The position numbers were made by a program, and so were the translations under genes. The notes below the pieces were generated by a model. The model was not told the origin of the DNA. It saw only the letters and a program-made list of their open reading frames with translations, and did not search any database. From contig NZ_LMDU01000012.1 of assembly GCF_001425165.1 (NCBI RefSeq), positions 77,036 through 141,035 on the forward strand: a stretch of DNA of 64,000 nucleotides. The letters are read 5' to 3'. Shown one piece after another: positions 52,279-61,530 of this stretch (position 1 is its first letter; the number at the start of each line of letters is the position of its first letter). This DNA is from Pelomonas sp. Root405 (lineage in GTDB: Bacteria; Pseudomonadota; Gammaproteobacteria; Burkholderiales; Burkholderiaceae_C).

Positions 52279-55200
52279 CGGTGGCGGCGGCGCTGCTGGC
52301 CGTCTGCAGGCGCTTCTCGCTGCGCCAGGCTTCCAGGCCCTCGGGCGCTTCGCGGGGCGACAGGCCATTGGCGCGGGTGGCGCCCACATAGCCGTCGCGC
52401 CCCTGCGCCTTGGCCGCGTACAGCGCCGAGTCCGCCAACGCCAGGCTGGCGCGCCAGTCCCACAGCCGCGGGTGACGCGGGTCCAGCGGGAAGGCGCAGA
52501 ACCCGATGGACACCGTGACCTGCACGGTCTCGCCCGGGCCGATCTCGAAAGGCTTGTCGCGCACGGCGGCGCAGACGCGCGCGGCCAGCTCGGCGGCGTC
52601 GCGCCGCTCGGTCTCGCGGGCCAGGGCCAGCACCTCCTCGCCACCCCAGCGCACCAGCGAATCGGTCTCGCGGAAGACCTGGCGCAGCCGCTCGGCCAGT
52701 TGCACCAGCACGGCGTCGCCGGCCGCATGGCCGTGCACGTCATTGATGCGTTTGAAGTGGTCCAGGTCCAGCAGCAGCAGCAGCAGGTCGGCGTCGGGGC
52801 CAGGGCCATCGCCCACGCCTTCATAGCCGGGTGTCTCGAAGCGGCGCAGGCACAGGCGCAGGTCGTCGTCCAGGCGCAGGTCCAGGTAGCGGCGGTTGCG
52901 CAAGCCGGTCAGGGTGTCGGTCAGGCTGAGCTCGCGCAGCTCGGCCGTGCGCTCGTCGACGAGGGCCTGCAGGGCCACCTCGCGGCGGCGCAACGAGCGG
53001 GTGCGCCAGCGCATCCAGCCCCAGATGACCATCAGGCCGGCCAGAACGCCGCCCACATGCGCCGACGTGGTCTCCCACCAGGCCGGCTCCAGCGTGATGG
53101 GCAGCTGCAGCTGCTCGGTGCCCCACAGCGAATGGTGGGCAGTGGCGCGCACTTGCAGCATGTACTGGCCAGGTTTGAGCGGGCCGAAGCTGGGGTTGCG
53201 GCCGCTGGCGTCCACGCGCGTCCAGTCGCTGTTCAGGCCTTCCAGCCGGTATTCGTAGCGCAGCCGCGCCGGGTCGGCATAGTCCAGCGCGGCGAACTCC
53301 ACCGACAAGCTGCGCTTGGCCGGCGGCAGCCGCAGGCCGTCGCGTGGCCTGCGCGGTTGCTCGTAAGGCTGGCCGTTGACGCGCAGGCCCGAGAGCACCA
53401 GCGGCGGGTTGGAAGGCAGCGCACGCCAGGCATGCGGCAGCACGCGCAGCAGTCCGCGGCTGCCGCCGAACAGCAGGCCGCCGCCGGGCAGCTCGGTGCT
53501 GGCAAAGAACCAGAAGCTGCCGAAGTTGGCGCCCTCGGCGCTGCCGAAGCTGTCGAGCCGATCGGCCGCCGGGTCGTAGACATAGAGCTGGCTCCAGATG
53601 CGGCCCTGATCGTCCTCGTGCAGGTTGCCGCCGAACACACCCTCCGCGCCGTGGCGCTCGCTGATGCGTTCGAAGCGCGCCTGACCCTCGGCGTCCCAGC
53701 CGCTCAGCCGGTGCAGGCCACTGACCGGCGTGTCCACCCACAGGCGCCCGTCGCGCCCCCACAGCAGGCCCATGACGATGGGGCTGGCCAGCGCCTGCGC
53801 GGGCGCCTGAGGCACGACCTGCAGGCCGCCGTCACCAGCCGCGCGTTCGCGGAACAGGCCCTGCTGGCCGCCCACCCAGAGCTTGCCGTCGGGCGCCTGG
53901 CGCACCACATAGACGCCGCCGTGCAGCGCGCCGCCCAGCGGATGCACGCGCTCCAGCGCCGCCGCCGTGACGCCGGGCAGGCGGTACAGGCCCTCCTGCA
54001 TGCCCAACCAGACGCTGCCGTCCGGGCGCAGCAGCAGCTGTTGGGCGCGGCCGCCGTCCAGCGGCCAGTCGCGCAGCAGGCGGCCGTCGGCGGCGCGATG
54101 TTCAAGCCGCCCGGCTGCCGCCATCCAAATGCTGCCGTCGGCCGCCTCGGCCATGATCTCGACGACGCTGCGGCGCTCGCGCGGCCACGGGCCCAGCGTC
54201 GCCAGCTCGCGGCCCGGTCGGCCGTCCAGGCGGGCGATGTGGCCGGTCTGCGTCGGGGCCAGCACCTCGCCGTTCTTCAGCGCCAGCACGGCGCGCACAT
54301 CGGCCTCGGCCAGCGGGCTGGCCAGGTCGGCATCGGGGCCGCGCACGGCCAGGGCCGGGTGGTTGAGATGGCGCTGCACGCCCAGGCCATAGCCGCTGAC
54401 CCACATGGCGCCGCTCTTGTCACGCAGCAGGCCACTGATGTCGTTGCCGGCCAGGCCCATCGCGCGGCGCGGGTCCTGGCGCAACCGCGCCTCGACTGCG
54501 CCGCTGGCCGGATTGATCCAGAACAAGCCGACCTTGCCGCCCACCCACATCCGCCCGTCGGCGTCTTCGGCCAGTGCATTGATCGGCATGCCCAGCGCCT
54601 GCACCCAGCGCACCTGGCCCTGCTCGACGACGCCCAGGTGCCCGCCCTGCGTGCCCAGCCAGATGCGGCCGGCGCGGTCCTCCGCCAGCGCCTGCACGGG
54701 CATGCCGTTCTGAAGTTCAGGCAGGTCCGGCAGCGCCAGGTTCTCCCACGCCCCGTTGACAAAGCGCGCCAGCCCGCGCCAGTGGCCGGCCCAGACGACG
54801 CCATCGGAACCGACGCGCAGCGCCAGCACGCGCGCCTCGGGCTGGCCGCGCCAGGTCAGCTCATGGGTTTCATAGCGATTGGCGGCGGGGTCGTAGCGGT
54901 ACAGGCCGCGGCCCACGGTGCCCACCCAGACGGCGCCGTCGCGGCCGGTGGCCAGTGCGCGGATGGGCGGCTGCGGGCCCGTACCTCCCTGGGCGCTGCC
55001 GTGCGCCTCGACGCGGTCCTGGTCGGGGTCGTAGGCCACCAGGCCCTGGAACTCCGTGCCAATCCACATGCGGCCGTCCGCCGCGGGCGCCATTGCGCGC
55101 ACCCAGCCCAGGCTGCGCTTGGCCGTCGTGTCGCCGGCCAACTCGATGGGCCGCAGCCGGTAGCCGTCGTAGCGCGTCAAGCCCTTGTTCGTCGCGATCC

Positions 55201-55363
55201 ACATGAACCCGGCCCGGTCCTGCGAGATCGCCGGCACCGAGTTCTGCGGCACCGTCACGCTGCGGAATTGCACCTCCAGCGGGCCGACGCCAGCGTCTGC
55301 GCGGGCCAAGCCGAGCCCGCAGCAGAACACAAGGCCAGCTAGGCCACGAACTAGGGGGTGCAT
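52265..55363 (-). CDS. Two-component-propeller diguanylate cyclase
   Basis: A ~1032-residue membrane receptor. After a signal (PLVRGLAGLVFCCGLGLARA) come roughly a dozen propeller repeats of the type GRMWIGTEFQGLVAYDP, then a Y_Y_Y domain (SVEFAALDYADPARLRYEYRLEGLNSDWTRV), a membrane helix (VGGVLAGLMVIWGWM) and a GGDEF domain with active GGEE (VRWGGEEVLALA, ~residue 905). It makes cyclic di-GMP in response to a periplasmic ligand. The RxxD inhibitory site was not seen. ATG 55363 with AGGA upstream is favoured over ATG 55372. Confidence 0.92.
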   Translation of the reverse strand: MHPLVRGLAGLVFCCGLGLARADAGVGPLEVQFRSVTVPQNSVPAISQDRAGFMWIATNKGLTRYDGYRLRPIELAGDTTAKRSLGWVRAMAPAADGRMWIGTEFQGLVAYDPDQDRVEAHGSAQGGTGPQPPIRALATGRDGAVWVGTVGRGLYRYDPAANRYETHELTWRGQPEARVLALRVGSDGVVWAGHWRGLARFVNGAWENLALPDLPELQNGMPVQALAEDRAGRIWLGTQGGHLGVVEQGQVRWVQALGMPINALAEDADGRMWVGGKVGLFWINPASGAVEARLRQDPRRAMGLAGNDISGLLRDKSGAMWVSGYGLGVQRHLNHPALAVRGPDADLASPLAEADVRAVLALKNGEVLAPTQTGHIARLDGRPGRELATLGPWPRERRSVVEIMAEAADGSIWMAAAGRLEHRAADGRLLRDWPLDGGRAQQLLLRPDGSVWLGMQEGLYRLPGVTAAALERVHPLGGALHGGVYVVRQAPDGKLWVGGQQGLFRERAAGDGGLQVVPQAPAQALASPIVMGLLWGRDGRLWVDTPVSGLHRLSGWDAEGQARFERISERHGAEGVFGGNLHEDDQGRIWSQLYVYDPAADRLDSFGSAEGANFGSFWFFASTELPGGGLLFGGSRGLLRVLPHAWRALPSNPPLVLSGLRVNGQPYEQPRRPRDGLRLPPAKRSLSVEFAALDYADPARLRYEYRLEGLNSDWTRVDASGRNPSFGPLKPGQYMLQVRATAHHSLWGTEQLQLPITLEPAWWETTSAHVGGVLAGLMVIWGWMRWRTRSLRRREVALQALVDERTAELRELSLTDTLTGLRNRRYLDLRLDDDLRLCLRRFETPGYEGVGDGPGPDADLLLLLLDLDHFKRINDVHGHAAGDAVLVQLAERLRQVFRETDSLVRWGGEEVLALARETERRDAAELAARVCAAVRDKPFEIGPGETVQVTVSIGFCAFPLDPRHPRLWDWRASLALADSALYAAKAQGRDGYVGATRANGLSPREAPEGLEAWRSEKRLQTASSAAATVNPA

Positions 55364-55397
55364 AGCCGGCATCCTAAGCGCGCCATTGACAGCGCAG

Positions 55398-55418
55398 CCC
55401 GTTCGGGAGCCGAACGGG
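55398..55418. repeat. 9-bp perfect palindrome between divergent genes
   Basis: CCCGTTCGG, loop GAG, CCGAACGGG, 35 bases upstream of the cyclase start. In the gap between two divergent genes a terminator is unlikely, so an operator is more plausible. The rest of the 304-base gap (55364-55667) shows no gene. Confidence 0.4.
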
Positions 55419-55667
55419 GCCTAAGCCGTCGAACCGCTTAGGTAAGCGCGCGGCAAGCCAACGTTCACGTGCGCCGCTTCACGACCGATGCGGACAAGGC
55501 AGAAGCAGCCTTATCCGTTGGGCTTTGACATTGAACTTCTCGATGGTCTCGACCGCCGCTCCGCTGCAAATCCCTAACGCACAAATTGATGCAACTGACC
55601 GCTGGATTCGATTTCAACGGCATGAACAATGCACGAACAACTGACGGGGCAGGGAGCGCTCGTAGAT

Positions 55668-56804
55668 ATGTCCGAACACCGGACCAATAACTTCAATGTC
55701 TTGCGGCTTGCTTTGGCGTCGCTGGTCATCGTGTCGCATGCGCCGGAATTGCATGATGGTGACCGGCATCGCGAACTGTTGACGCGCGTCTTTGGCACGC
55801 TCAGCTTTGGCGAACTCGCCGTGGACTGCTTTTTTCTATTGAGCGGCTACCTCATTACGCAGAGTTGGCAACGCCAACCTCAAGTGCTCGCCTACTTGAG
55901 AAATCGGGTGCTGCGGATCTTTCCCGCTTTTGCAGTGGCGAGCATGGTGTGCGCCCTGATCGTGGGCCCGCTGGCGCTTGCAAGCACATCCGCCTATTGG
56001 AGCGAGTTCTCGGTACTGCGTTTCGTCAAAAGCTTGGTCACCTTATTCCCACCGGCTACACCACCCGTGTTTTCTGGCAGACCCCATCCTGAACTCAACG
56101 GTGCAATGTGGACGATCCGATGGGAGTTCTTTTGTTACGTCGCGGTGCTGGCCACGGGCGTCGTCGCTGGTGCTCGTTTTAAGTTTGTCTGGACGATGAC
56201 GACGGTGGTCGTCTTTAGCGTCTGGGTGGCTGAGCGCCTTGTGCATGGGCTGGAACCACATTTGCCGTACACCTACTGGGAGCACCCGCTCTGGCGCCTG
56301 ATGTCATGTTTTTTCGCTGGTGGCTGCTTTTATCTCTACAGAGACCATATCGCGCCCACCCGACGCAGCGTCTTGTTGGCGCTGACGATATTGTCGGCGT
56401 GCATGTTTTGGCCGCATGCTGCCGAGCCGGCGCTGATCTGGTTCGGCGGCTATTTGCTATTTGCGCTTGCTCATTGGCATTTGCCGCTGTTGGCTAGACT
56501 CAACAACGGGCCCGATTTGTCCTACGGCATCTATTTGTACGGCTGGCCGATTCAGAACTTGGCCAGTGCTTACTGGCCTCAGGCAAATGTGTGGCTAATG
56601 CTGCCAGCCGTTTACGTGATGGCCGCTGGGTTGGCCGCTGCCAGCTGGTTTTTGATTGAGCGGCCATGCTTGCGGCTGAAACAACGGCGTGCTGATTGCG
56701 CCGAAGTCGCACAGGGTCTAAGCGTCGCCGACCCAGACCCCAACCAAGCGCTAGCATCCTCGAGACGTTCGATTCGGGCATTTGTTCGCACATCCGCCGA
56801 GTAG
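55668..56804 (+). CDS. Acyltransferase 3 family membrane protein (OafA/NodX-like)
   Basis: A 378-residue integral membrane O-acyltransferase with about ten helices. Family marks: NNFNVLRLALASLVIVSHA with the conserved His, GELAVDCFFLLSGYLITQSW (FFxxSGY), an Arg-rich RNRVLRIFPAF, and GYWPIQNL-like C-terminal LSYGIYLYGWPIQNL. Such proteins acetylate surface polysaccharides. ATG 55668 (MSEHRTNNFN) is preferred to ATG 55629. Base composition is less GC-rich than the neighbours, suggesting later acquisition. Confidence 0.9.
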   Translation: MSEHRTNNFNVLRLALASLVIVSHAPELHDGDRHRELLTRVFGTLSFGELAVDCFFLLSGYLITQSWQRQPQVLAYLRNRVLRIFPAFAVASMVCALIVGPLALASTSAYWSEFSVLRFVKSLVTLFPPATPPVFSGRPHPELNGAMWTIRWEFFCYVAVLATGVVAGARFKFVWTMTTVVVFSVWVAERLVHGLEPHLPYTYWEHPLWRLMSCFFAGGCFYLYRDHIAPTRRSVLLALTILSACMFWPHAAEPALIWFGGYLLFALAHWHLPLLARLNNGPDLSYGIYLYGWPIQNLASAYWPQANVWLMLPAVYVMAAGLAAASWFLIERPCLRLKQRRADCAEVAQGLSVADPDPNQALASSRRSIRAFVRTSAE

Positions 56805-56946
56805 CCCGGCACCGCGGCACTCGTGCGAACAATAGGTGTCGGTCCGACCCTCAGCGTGTTAGTCCCGCTCGCCAACGTTGCCGCTCGCCGGCGTGGATGC
56901 CTTCCAAATCGGCTTGGCGACTGCTCGATTCATTAATGCCGCATGA

Positions 56947-57630
56947 TCAAGCCAGCGCACTCACCGCATCCACCACCACCCGCCCGTCCAGCAGCCGCAG
57001 CGTGCGCGACGCCTGCGCCGCATGCTCCAGCGAGTGGGTCACCATCACCAGCGTCGTGCCGTCGGCGTTCAGCTCGCGCAGCAGGCGCATGACTTCCGCG
57101 CCGTGGGCGCTGTCGAGGTTGCCGGTGGGCTCGTCGGCCAACAGCAGCGCCGGGCGGGCTGCGATGGCGCGGGCGATGGCGACGCGCTGCTGCTGGCCGC
57201 CGCTGAGCTGGCTGGGCCGATGACCGGCGCGGTGACTCAGGCCCAGGCGCTCCATCACTTCGGCAACACGCGCACGCCGCTCGCGCGAGGGCAGCTCGCC
57301 GTATTCCAGCGCCAGCGCGATGTTCTCCGCCACGCTGAGGTCGTCGATGAGATTGAAGCTCTGGAACACGAAGCCGATGCGGCCACGGCGCAGCGTGTTG
57401 AGCTGCTTCTCCGTCCAACCCGCCACGTTGTGGCCATCAAACCAGTACTCGCCGCTGCTGGGTGCATCCAGCAGGCCGAGGATGCCCAGCAGCGTGGACT
57501 TGCCGCAGCCCGAGGGGCCGGTGATGGCGAGGTATTCACCGGCCTCGATGTCGAGGTCGATGCGGTCCAGCGCGGTGGTCTCGATGTCACCAGTGTGGAA
57601 GGTCTTGGAGAGGTGCTTGAGTTGGAACAT
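56947..57630 (-). CDS. MacB-type ABC exporter ATP-binding protein
   Basis: A 227-residue ATPase of the MacB/LolD class: MFQLKHLSKTFHTGDIETTALDRIDLDIEAGEYLAITGPSGCGKSTLLGILG (Walker A), Q-loop FVFQSFNLIDDLSV, signature LSGGQQQRVAIARAIAA, Walker B LLLADEPTGNLDS and switch VMVTHSLEHA. Third gene of the permease-adaptor-ATPase operon; four bases follow the adaptor stop. Confidence 0.93.
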   Translation of the reverse strand: MFQLKHLSKTFHTGDIETTALDRIDLDIEAGEYLAITGPSGCGKSTLLGILGLLDAPSSGEYWFDGHNVAGWTEKQLNTLRRGRIGFVFQSFNLIDDLSVAENIALALEYGELPSRERRARVAEVMERLGLSHRAGHRPSQLSGGQQQRVAIARAIAARPALLLADEPTGNLDSAHGAEVMRLLRELNADGTTLVMVTHSLEHAAQASRTLRLLDGRVVVDAVSALA

Positions 57631-57633
57631 GGT

Positions 57634-58908
57634 TCAGTCGATCTGGAGTGAAGGGGCTGCAGCAAAGGCGCGGTAAGGGGAGACGACCACCTGCTCGCCG
57701 GGCTGCAGGCCGCCCAGCACTTCGATGACGCCATCGGCGCGGCGGCCGAGCTTGAGTTCGCGGCGCGGCGCATGGCGGCCGTTTGCGTCGAGCACGAAGG
57801 CCCAGGCGCCACCGGTGTCGGCGTAGAAGCCGGCGTCCGGCAACAGCAGCGCCTGCTGGGTGTTGCCCAGCGTGAGGTGCACGTCCAAGCCCTGGCCCAC
57901 CTGCAGCGCGGGCGGCTCGGCGTCGAAGGTGAGCTCGGCGCTGAAGCGGCCGTCCTTGACCTGCGGGTCGATGCGCGCGACGCGCAACGGGTAGTCCCGC
58001 CCGCCGTGCGTCAGCGTGGCGGCAAGACCATCGCGCACTCGGCCCAGGTGAAATTCGTCGAGCCGCAGGTCCAGCTTGAAGCGGCCCAGGCTGTCGAGCC
58101 GCGCGATCCGCGTGCCGATGCGCACGCTCTCGCCGACCTGCAGCGCCAGGCCCGTCACGCGGCCCGCCACCGGCGCGCGCACGGCCAGCCCTTCGCTGGC
58201 GGTGCGCATCGCGTCCAGCCGCTTGTTGAGGTCGGCCACCGCACGCTGCATGGCCCGCACGGATTGCTCGCGCACGGCCAGTTCCTCGCGGCCATCGGCC
58301 TGCTGCTGGGCGAACAGCCGCTCGGCCATCGACAGCTTGTCGGCCGAATCCTCCAGCGCCGACGGCGACAGGAAGCCGGTGGCCGCCAGCTCCTTGTTGC
58401 GCAGGTGCAGGCGGCGCACGCGCTCCAGCTCGAACTGGCTTTCGGTCAGCGTGCGGCGCTGCGCCGCCTGGGCCTGCATCCACGCGGCGCGCAGCGTCGA
58501 GAAGTTGGCGAGCTGCTGCGCGGCTTCACTGGAGCGGGCCATCAGCTCCTGCGCGCGCTGCGTGCTGCTCAGCACGACGAGCAACTGGCCGGCCTCAACG
58601 CGCTCGCCGTCCTTCACCAGCACCTGCTCGACACGGCCGTCCTCGGTCGCGTCCAGCAGCACGGACTGCAGCGGCTGCGCGGTCGCGCGGCCGACGACGA
58701 CGTCGCGGAAAGGGCCGTTCTTCGCTGCTGCGATCTCGACATCGGCGCGCGACACCGGCACGCCCCGCGGCCAGTACCAGGCGAGCAGCAGGACGCAGGC
58801 CAGCAATGCCACGATGGCCAGCGCGATCAGCCCATAGCGACGGGGCACGGCCACGCGGCGGTCCATCGCGGCGCCGGAGATATGCGCGTGATTGGCCATG
58901 TCACCCAT
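57634..58908 (-). CDS. Periplasmic adaptor of a MacAB-like exporter (HlyD/MFP family)
   Basis: A 424-residue membrane-fusion protein: N-terminal helix (YGLIALAIVALLACVLLLAWYW), lipoyl half (EDGRVEQVLVKDGERVEAGQLLVVLSS), a long coiled hairpin (~130-230) and the returning lipoyl half (GLAVRAPVAGRVTGLALQVGESV), then barrel and membrane-proximal domains. It links the inner-membrane permease to an outer-membrane channel. No TolC-type gene lies nearby. Seven bases separate it from the permease stop. Confidence 0.92.
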   Translation of the reverse strand: MGDMANHAHISGAAMDRRVAVPRRYGLIALAIVALLACVLLLAWYWPRGVPVSRADVEIAAAKNGPFRDVVVGRATAQPLQSVLLDATEDGRVEQVLVKDGERVEAGQLLVVLSSTQRAQELMARSSEAAQQLANFSTLRAAWMQAQAAQRRTLTESQFELERVRRLHLRNKELAATGFLSPSALEDSADKLSMAERLFAQQQADGREELAVREQSVRAMQRAVADLNKRLDAMRTASEGLAVRAPVAGRVTGLALQVGESVRIGTRIARLDSLGRFKLDLRLDEFHLGRVRDGLAATLTHGGRDYPLRVARIDPQVKDGRFSAELTFDAEPPALQVGQGLDVHLTLGNTQQALLLPDAGFYADTGGAWAFVLDANGRHAPRRELKLGRRADGVIEVLGGLQPGEQVVVSPYRAFAAAPSLQID

Positions 58909-58914
58909 CGCCGC

Positions 58915-61377
58915 TCAACCTCTCAGCGCCTGCAGCGGCCGCAGCGCGAGCGCCGCATGCAGATGCCGCGCCACGGCCACCGCCGTCACCAACGCCAGCA
59001 GCGCCACAGCCGCCAGCAGCACCCACAGCGAGCCCGGTCCCACCGGCGCGCGCTCGACAAAGCCGCTCAGGTAGAACTGCGTGACCCAGGCCGCCACCGG
59101 CAGCGCGACGACGCAGGCCGCGGCCAGCACGCCCGCGAACTCCTTCACCAGCAGCCCCGCCACCGCACCCGCCCCGGCGCCGTGCAGCTTGCGCAGCACG
59201 ATCTCGCGCTCGCGGCGGCGCAGCGTGTAGGCGGCCAGCGCGTAGATGCCCACAGCCGCCAGCAGCAGCGCCAGCGCGCTGGTGATGGCGATGAGGCGGC
59301 CGATGCGCACGTCCTCGGCCATTGCGCGCGCCTGCTGCTCGCGCACCGACAGCACCTGTGCCTGGGCGTCGGGCAGGCTGTCATTGACGAGAGCGGTCAG
59401 CTTGCGGCGCGTCTCGGCCGGGTTGCGGCTGTGCACGCTGATGACGCCGAAGCCGCGCTCGACCACCGGGGTCAGGATGTGCGGCATGGTCCGGCTGCGG
59501 GGGCCTTCAATGCGAATGTCGTCAATGACTGCCACCACCCGGACCGGCTTACCTTCATCGAATACGCTTTGTCCAATGGCCACCTCGGGACTGGCAAATC
59601 CCAGCGCGCGCACGGCGCTGCGGTCCAGCACGGCGCCGTTCTGCGCCACCTCGGCCCGGTGGTCGGCTGACAGCCGCCCAGCCAGCACGCGCATGCCGAA
59701 AACTTTTAGATAGCCCGGTGTGAAGCTCACGCCGGAGCGCACGGGGATTGCCTGGCCGCCCGGGCCGGTGTAGTCGATGTACCACTCGCCGAACTCGCGA
59801 CCGGGTACATCCTCGGAGGCCGCTGCAGCGACAACCTCGGGCCAGCTGTGGATGCGCGCCAGCAGCGCCGTCGTCTGCGCAGGCCGGGTCTCCCAGGGCA
59901 GGTCGACAGCGATGCGATCCTGCACGTCGAAGCCGCGCGGCATGTCGGCGACATGCCGGCTTTGCCAGGCCACCGTCAGCGCCACGGCCGTGAACAGCGC
60001 CGCGGCGCCGAACTGCACGGTGGTCATCAGCCGGCGCAGCCAGCGGCTGGCCGCGCCCTCGCTGTGACTTCGCCCGGCCAGTGATTCGGCGGGCCGAACC
60101 CGCAGCGCGATCTGCGTCAGCGGCAGCGCGCTCAGCGCCGCGATGGCCACGCACAGCAGTCCAGTCAACGCAACCATGCTTGGCGCCAGCACGGGCGCGT
60201 CAAAGCTGTGCTGCATCAACACCGACACCGCAGGCGTGCCCCACCAGGCCAGCAGCAGGCCGAGAGCCCCGGCCAGTCCTGCCACGGCCAGCGCCTCGAC
60301 GAAGAACAGCGCCGCCAGCGCTGGCGCTCCGGCGCCCATGGATTTGCGCAGTCCGATCTCCCGTTGACGTTTGAGCGTGCGCACGCTCCACAGGTTGATG
60401 AAGTTGATGACGGCGAGCGCCAGCACGCCCCCCGCCGCTGCCCCCAGGCTGCCGAGTTGCAGGCGGCGCTGTTTGCTGCCGGCGCCATGCAGTCCAAGGT
60501 CGAGCACAGGCAGCGCGCGCAAGGTTGCAAAGCTACCGCCGCCCTTCAGAAAGTCGGCCGGCAGCCCCGGCGGCAGCGGCTGCTGCTGCAGCAGGCGGTC
60601 TGCCAATGCTCCGACTTGGCCAGCTGTGGCGCCGGGCTGCAGGCGGGCATAGAGGTGGCCGTTGCCCCAGCTCCACATGCTTGCCCGCTCCACAAAGGCC
60701 TTGGCGGGCGGCGCATTGAAGCCGGCCAGCGCCTCGTAGATGACGGAAGAATTCAGGCTGGGCGAGGGAAGCACGGCCATGACGGTCAGCGTCAGCTCGA
60801 CCGACTGAGGCTGACCGTCGTCGCCGTCCACGGTTATCAGCGCGCCGACTGGTCGGCCGACGACCTGGGTGCTGCCGAACAGCTTGTTGGCGCCAGCCTC
60901 AGTCAGCGCAATCCCTTCAGGCGCTGTCAGAGCGGCCTTCAGGTCACCTGCCAGAGGCCGCACGCCGAAGAGGGCTTCGAAGTCGGGATCGACCAGCGCC
61001 GTTGCCAGCCGCGCATGGTGGGTGGCGCCCTGGGCGTCGATGGCGCGACACAGCAGCGGCACGGAGATGAAGCGGCTCATCGCGCCGACCGGCGCGCCGG
61101 TGTCGCGCAGCGCCCGGCTCAGCGGCGTGTTGGGGATCTCGTTCCTCCAATCGCTCTGGCCGCCGCCGGGTGAACGGGTTTTCCATTCGAAGGCGATGAC
61201 ACGGTCTGCCTCGGGCAGGTTTGCGTGCGGCCGCAGCACGTCACGCAGGAAGCCGACCGTCAGCAGCGTGAGGGCCAGGCCCAGCGCGAGGCCGGCGATG
61301 ACGAGGGCGGCCGGGCCGGGCTCGGCACGCAACTGGCGCCAGGCCCCGCGCCAGGGGATGGGGGAAAGCAGGTTCAT
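58915..61377 (-). CDS. MacB/FtsX-type ABC exporter permease
   Basis: An 820-residue permease with two FtsX-like units: helix near residue 25, a large periplasmic MacB-core domain, three helices in the middle (LAVINFINLWSV, LAALFFVEALAVAGLAGALGLL, VALTGLLCVAIAALSALPL), then a second core and three C-terminal helices. This two-unit (8-10 helix) layout resembles peptide or antibiotic-resistance exporters. The first gene of the exporter operon. A sigma-54-like promoter at 61389-61405 ends about 12 bases before its ATG, implying an almost leaderless start. Confidence 0.9.
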   Translation of the reverse strand: MNLLSPIPWRGAWRQLRAEPGPAALVIAGLALGLALTLLTVGFLRDVLRPHANLPEADRVIAFEWKTRSPGGGQSDWRNEIPNTPLSRALRDTGAPVGAMSRFISVPLLCRAIDAQGATHHARLATALVDPDFEALFGVRPLAGDLKAALTAPEGIALTEAGANKLFGSTQVVGRPVGALITVDGDDGQPQSVELTLTVMAVLPSPSLNSSVIYEALAGFNAPPAKAFVERASMWSWGNGHLYARLQPGATAGQVGALADRLLQQQPLPPGLPADFLKGGGSFATLRALPVLDLGLHGAGSKQRRLQLGSLGAAAGGVLALAVINFINLWSVRTLKRQREIGLRKSMGAGAPALAALFFVEALAVAGLAGALGLLLAWWGTPAVSVLMQHSFDAPVLAPSMVALTGLLCVAIAALSALPLTQIALRVRPAESLAGRSHSEGAASRWLRRLMTTVQFGAAALFTAVALTVAWQSRHVADMPRGFDVQDRIAVDLPWETRPAQTTALLARIHSWPEVVAAAASEDVPGREFGEWYIDYTGPGGQAIPVRSGVSFTPGYLKVFGMRVLAGRLSADHRAEVAQNGAVLDRSAVRALGFASPEVAIGQSVFDEGKPVRVVAVIDDIRIEGPRSRTMPHILTPVVERGFGVISVHSRNPAETRRKLTALVNDSLPDAQAQVLSVREQQARAMAEDVRIGRLIAITSALALLLAAVGIYALAAYTLRRREREIVLRKLHGAGAGAVAGLLVKEFAGVLAAACVVALPVAAWVTQFYLSGFVERAPVGPGSLWVLLAAVALLALVTAVAVARHLHAALALRPLQALRG

Positions 61378-61388
61378 GGCAGCTCTTT

Positions 61389-61405
61389 TTGCAAGAGGCG
61401 GGCCA
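61389..61405 (-). promoter_or_regulatory. Sigma-54 (-24/-12) promoter of the exporter operon
   Basis: On the minus strand TGGCCCGCCTCTTGCAA: TGG-C at -24 and TTGC at -12 with the exact GG-N10-GC spacing, matching TGGCAC-N5-TTGC at nearly all key bases. The predicted start is near 61379, two bases from the ATG. The neighbouring NtrC-type activator and paired upstream palindromes support it strongly. Confidence 0.8.
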
Positions 61406-61446
61406 GGCGGCTTTCCCAGGAGAGACGGGCCGGAACGCGCGATGAA

Positions 61447-61485
61447 TGTCCACTTGCGGACACCGGCACTGTCCGCTTCCGGACA
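61447..61485. promoter_or_regulatory. Two palindromic enhancer sites for the NtrC-type regulator
   Basis: TGTCCACTTGCGGACA (61447-61462) and TGTCCGCTTCCGGACA (61470-61485): two copies of TGTCC-R-CTT-S-CGGACA, centres 23 bp apart (about two helical turns). They lie 75-100 bp upstream of the predicted sigma-54 start and 46-84 bp before the regulator ATG, so one site set may serve both directions. Confidence 0.85.
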
Positions 61486-61530
61486 CCGCCTTGCCCGGCC
61501 CCGTCGCGCCCCTTAGAGTCGCGCCCTCCC

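Noticed and set aside
52196-55342. 1048-codon plus-strand frame opposite the diguanylate cyclase
   Set aside because: Gln/Ala/Arg-rich shadow of the propeller repeats; no motifs.
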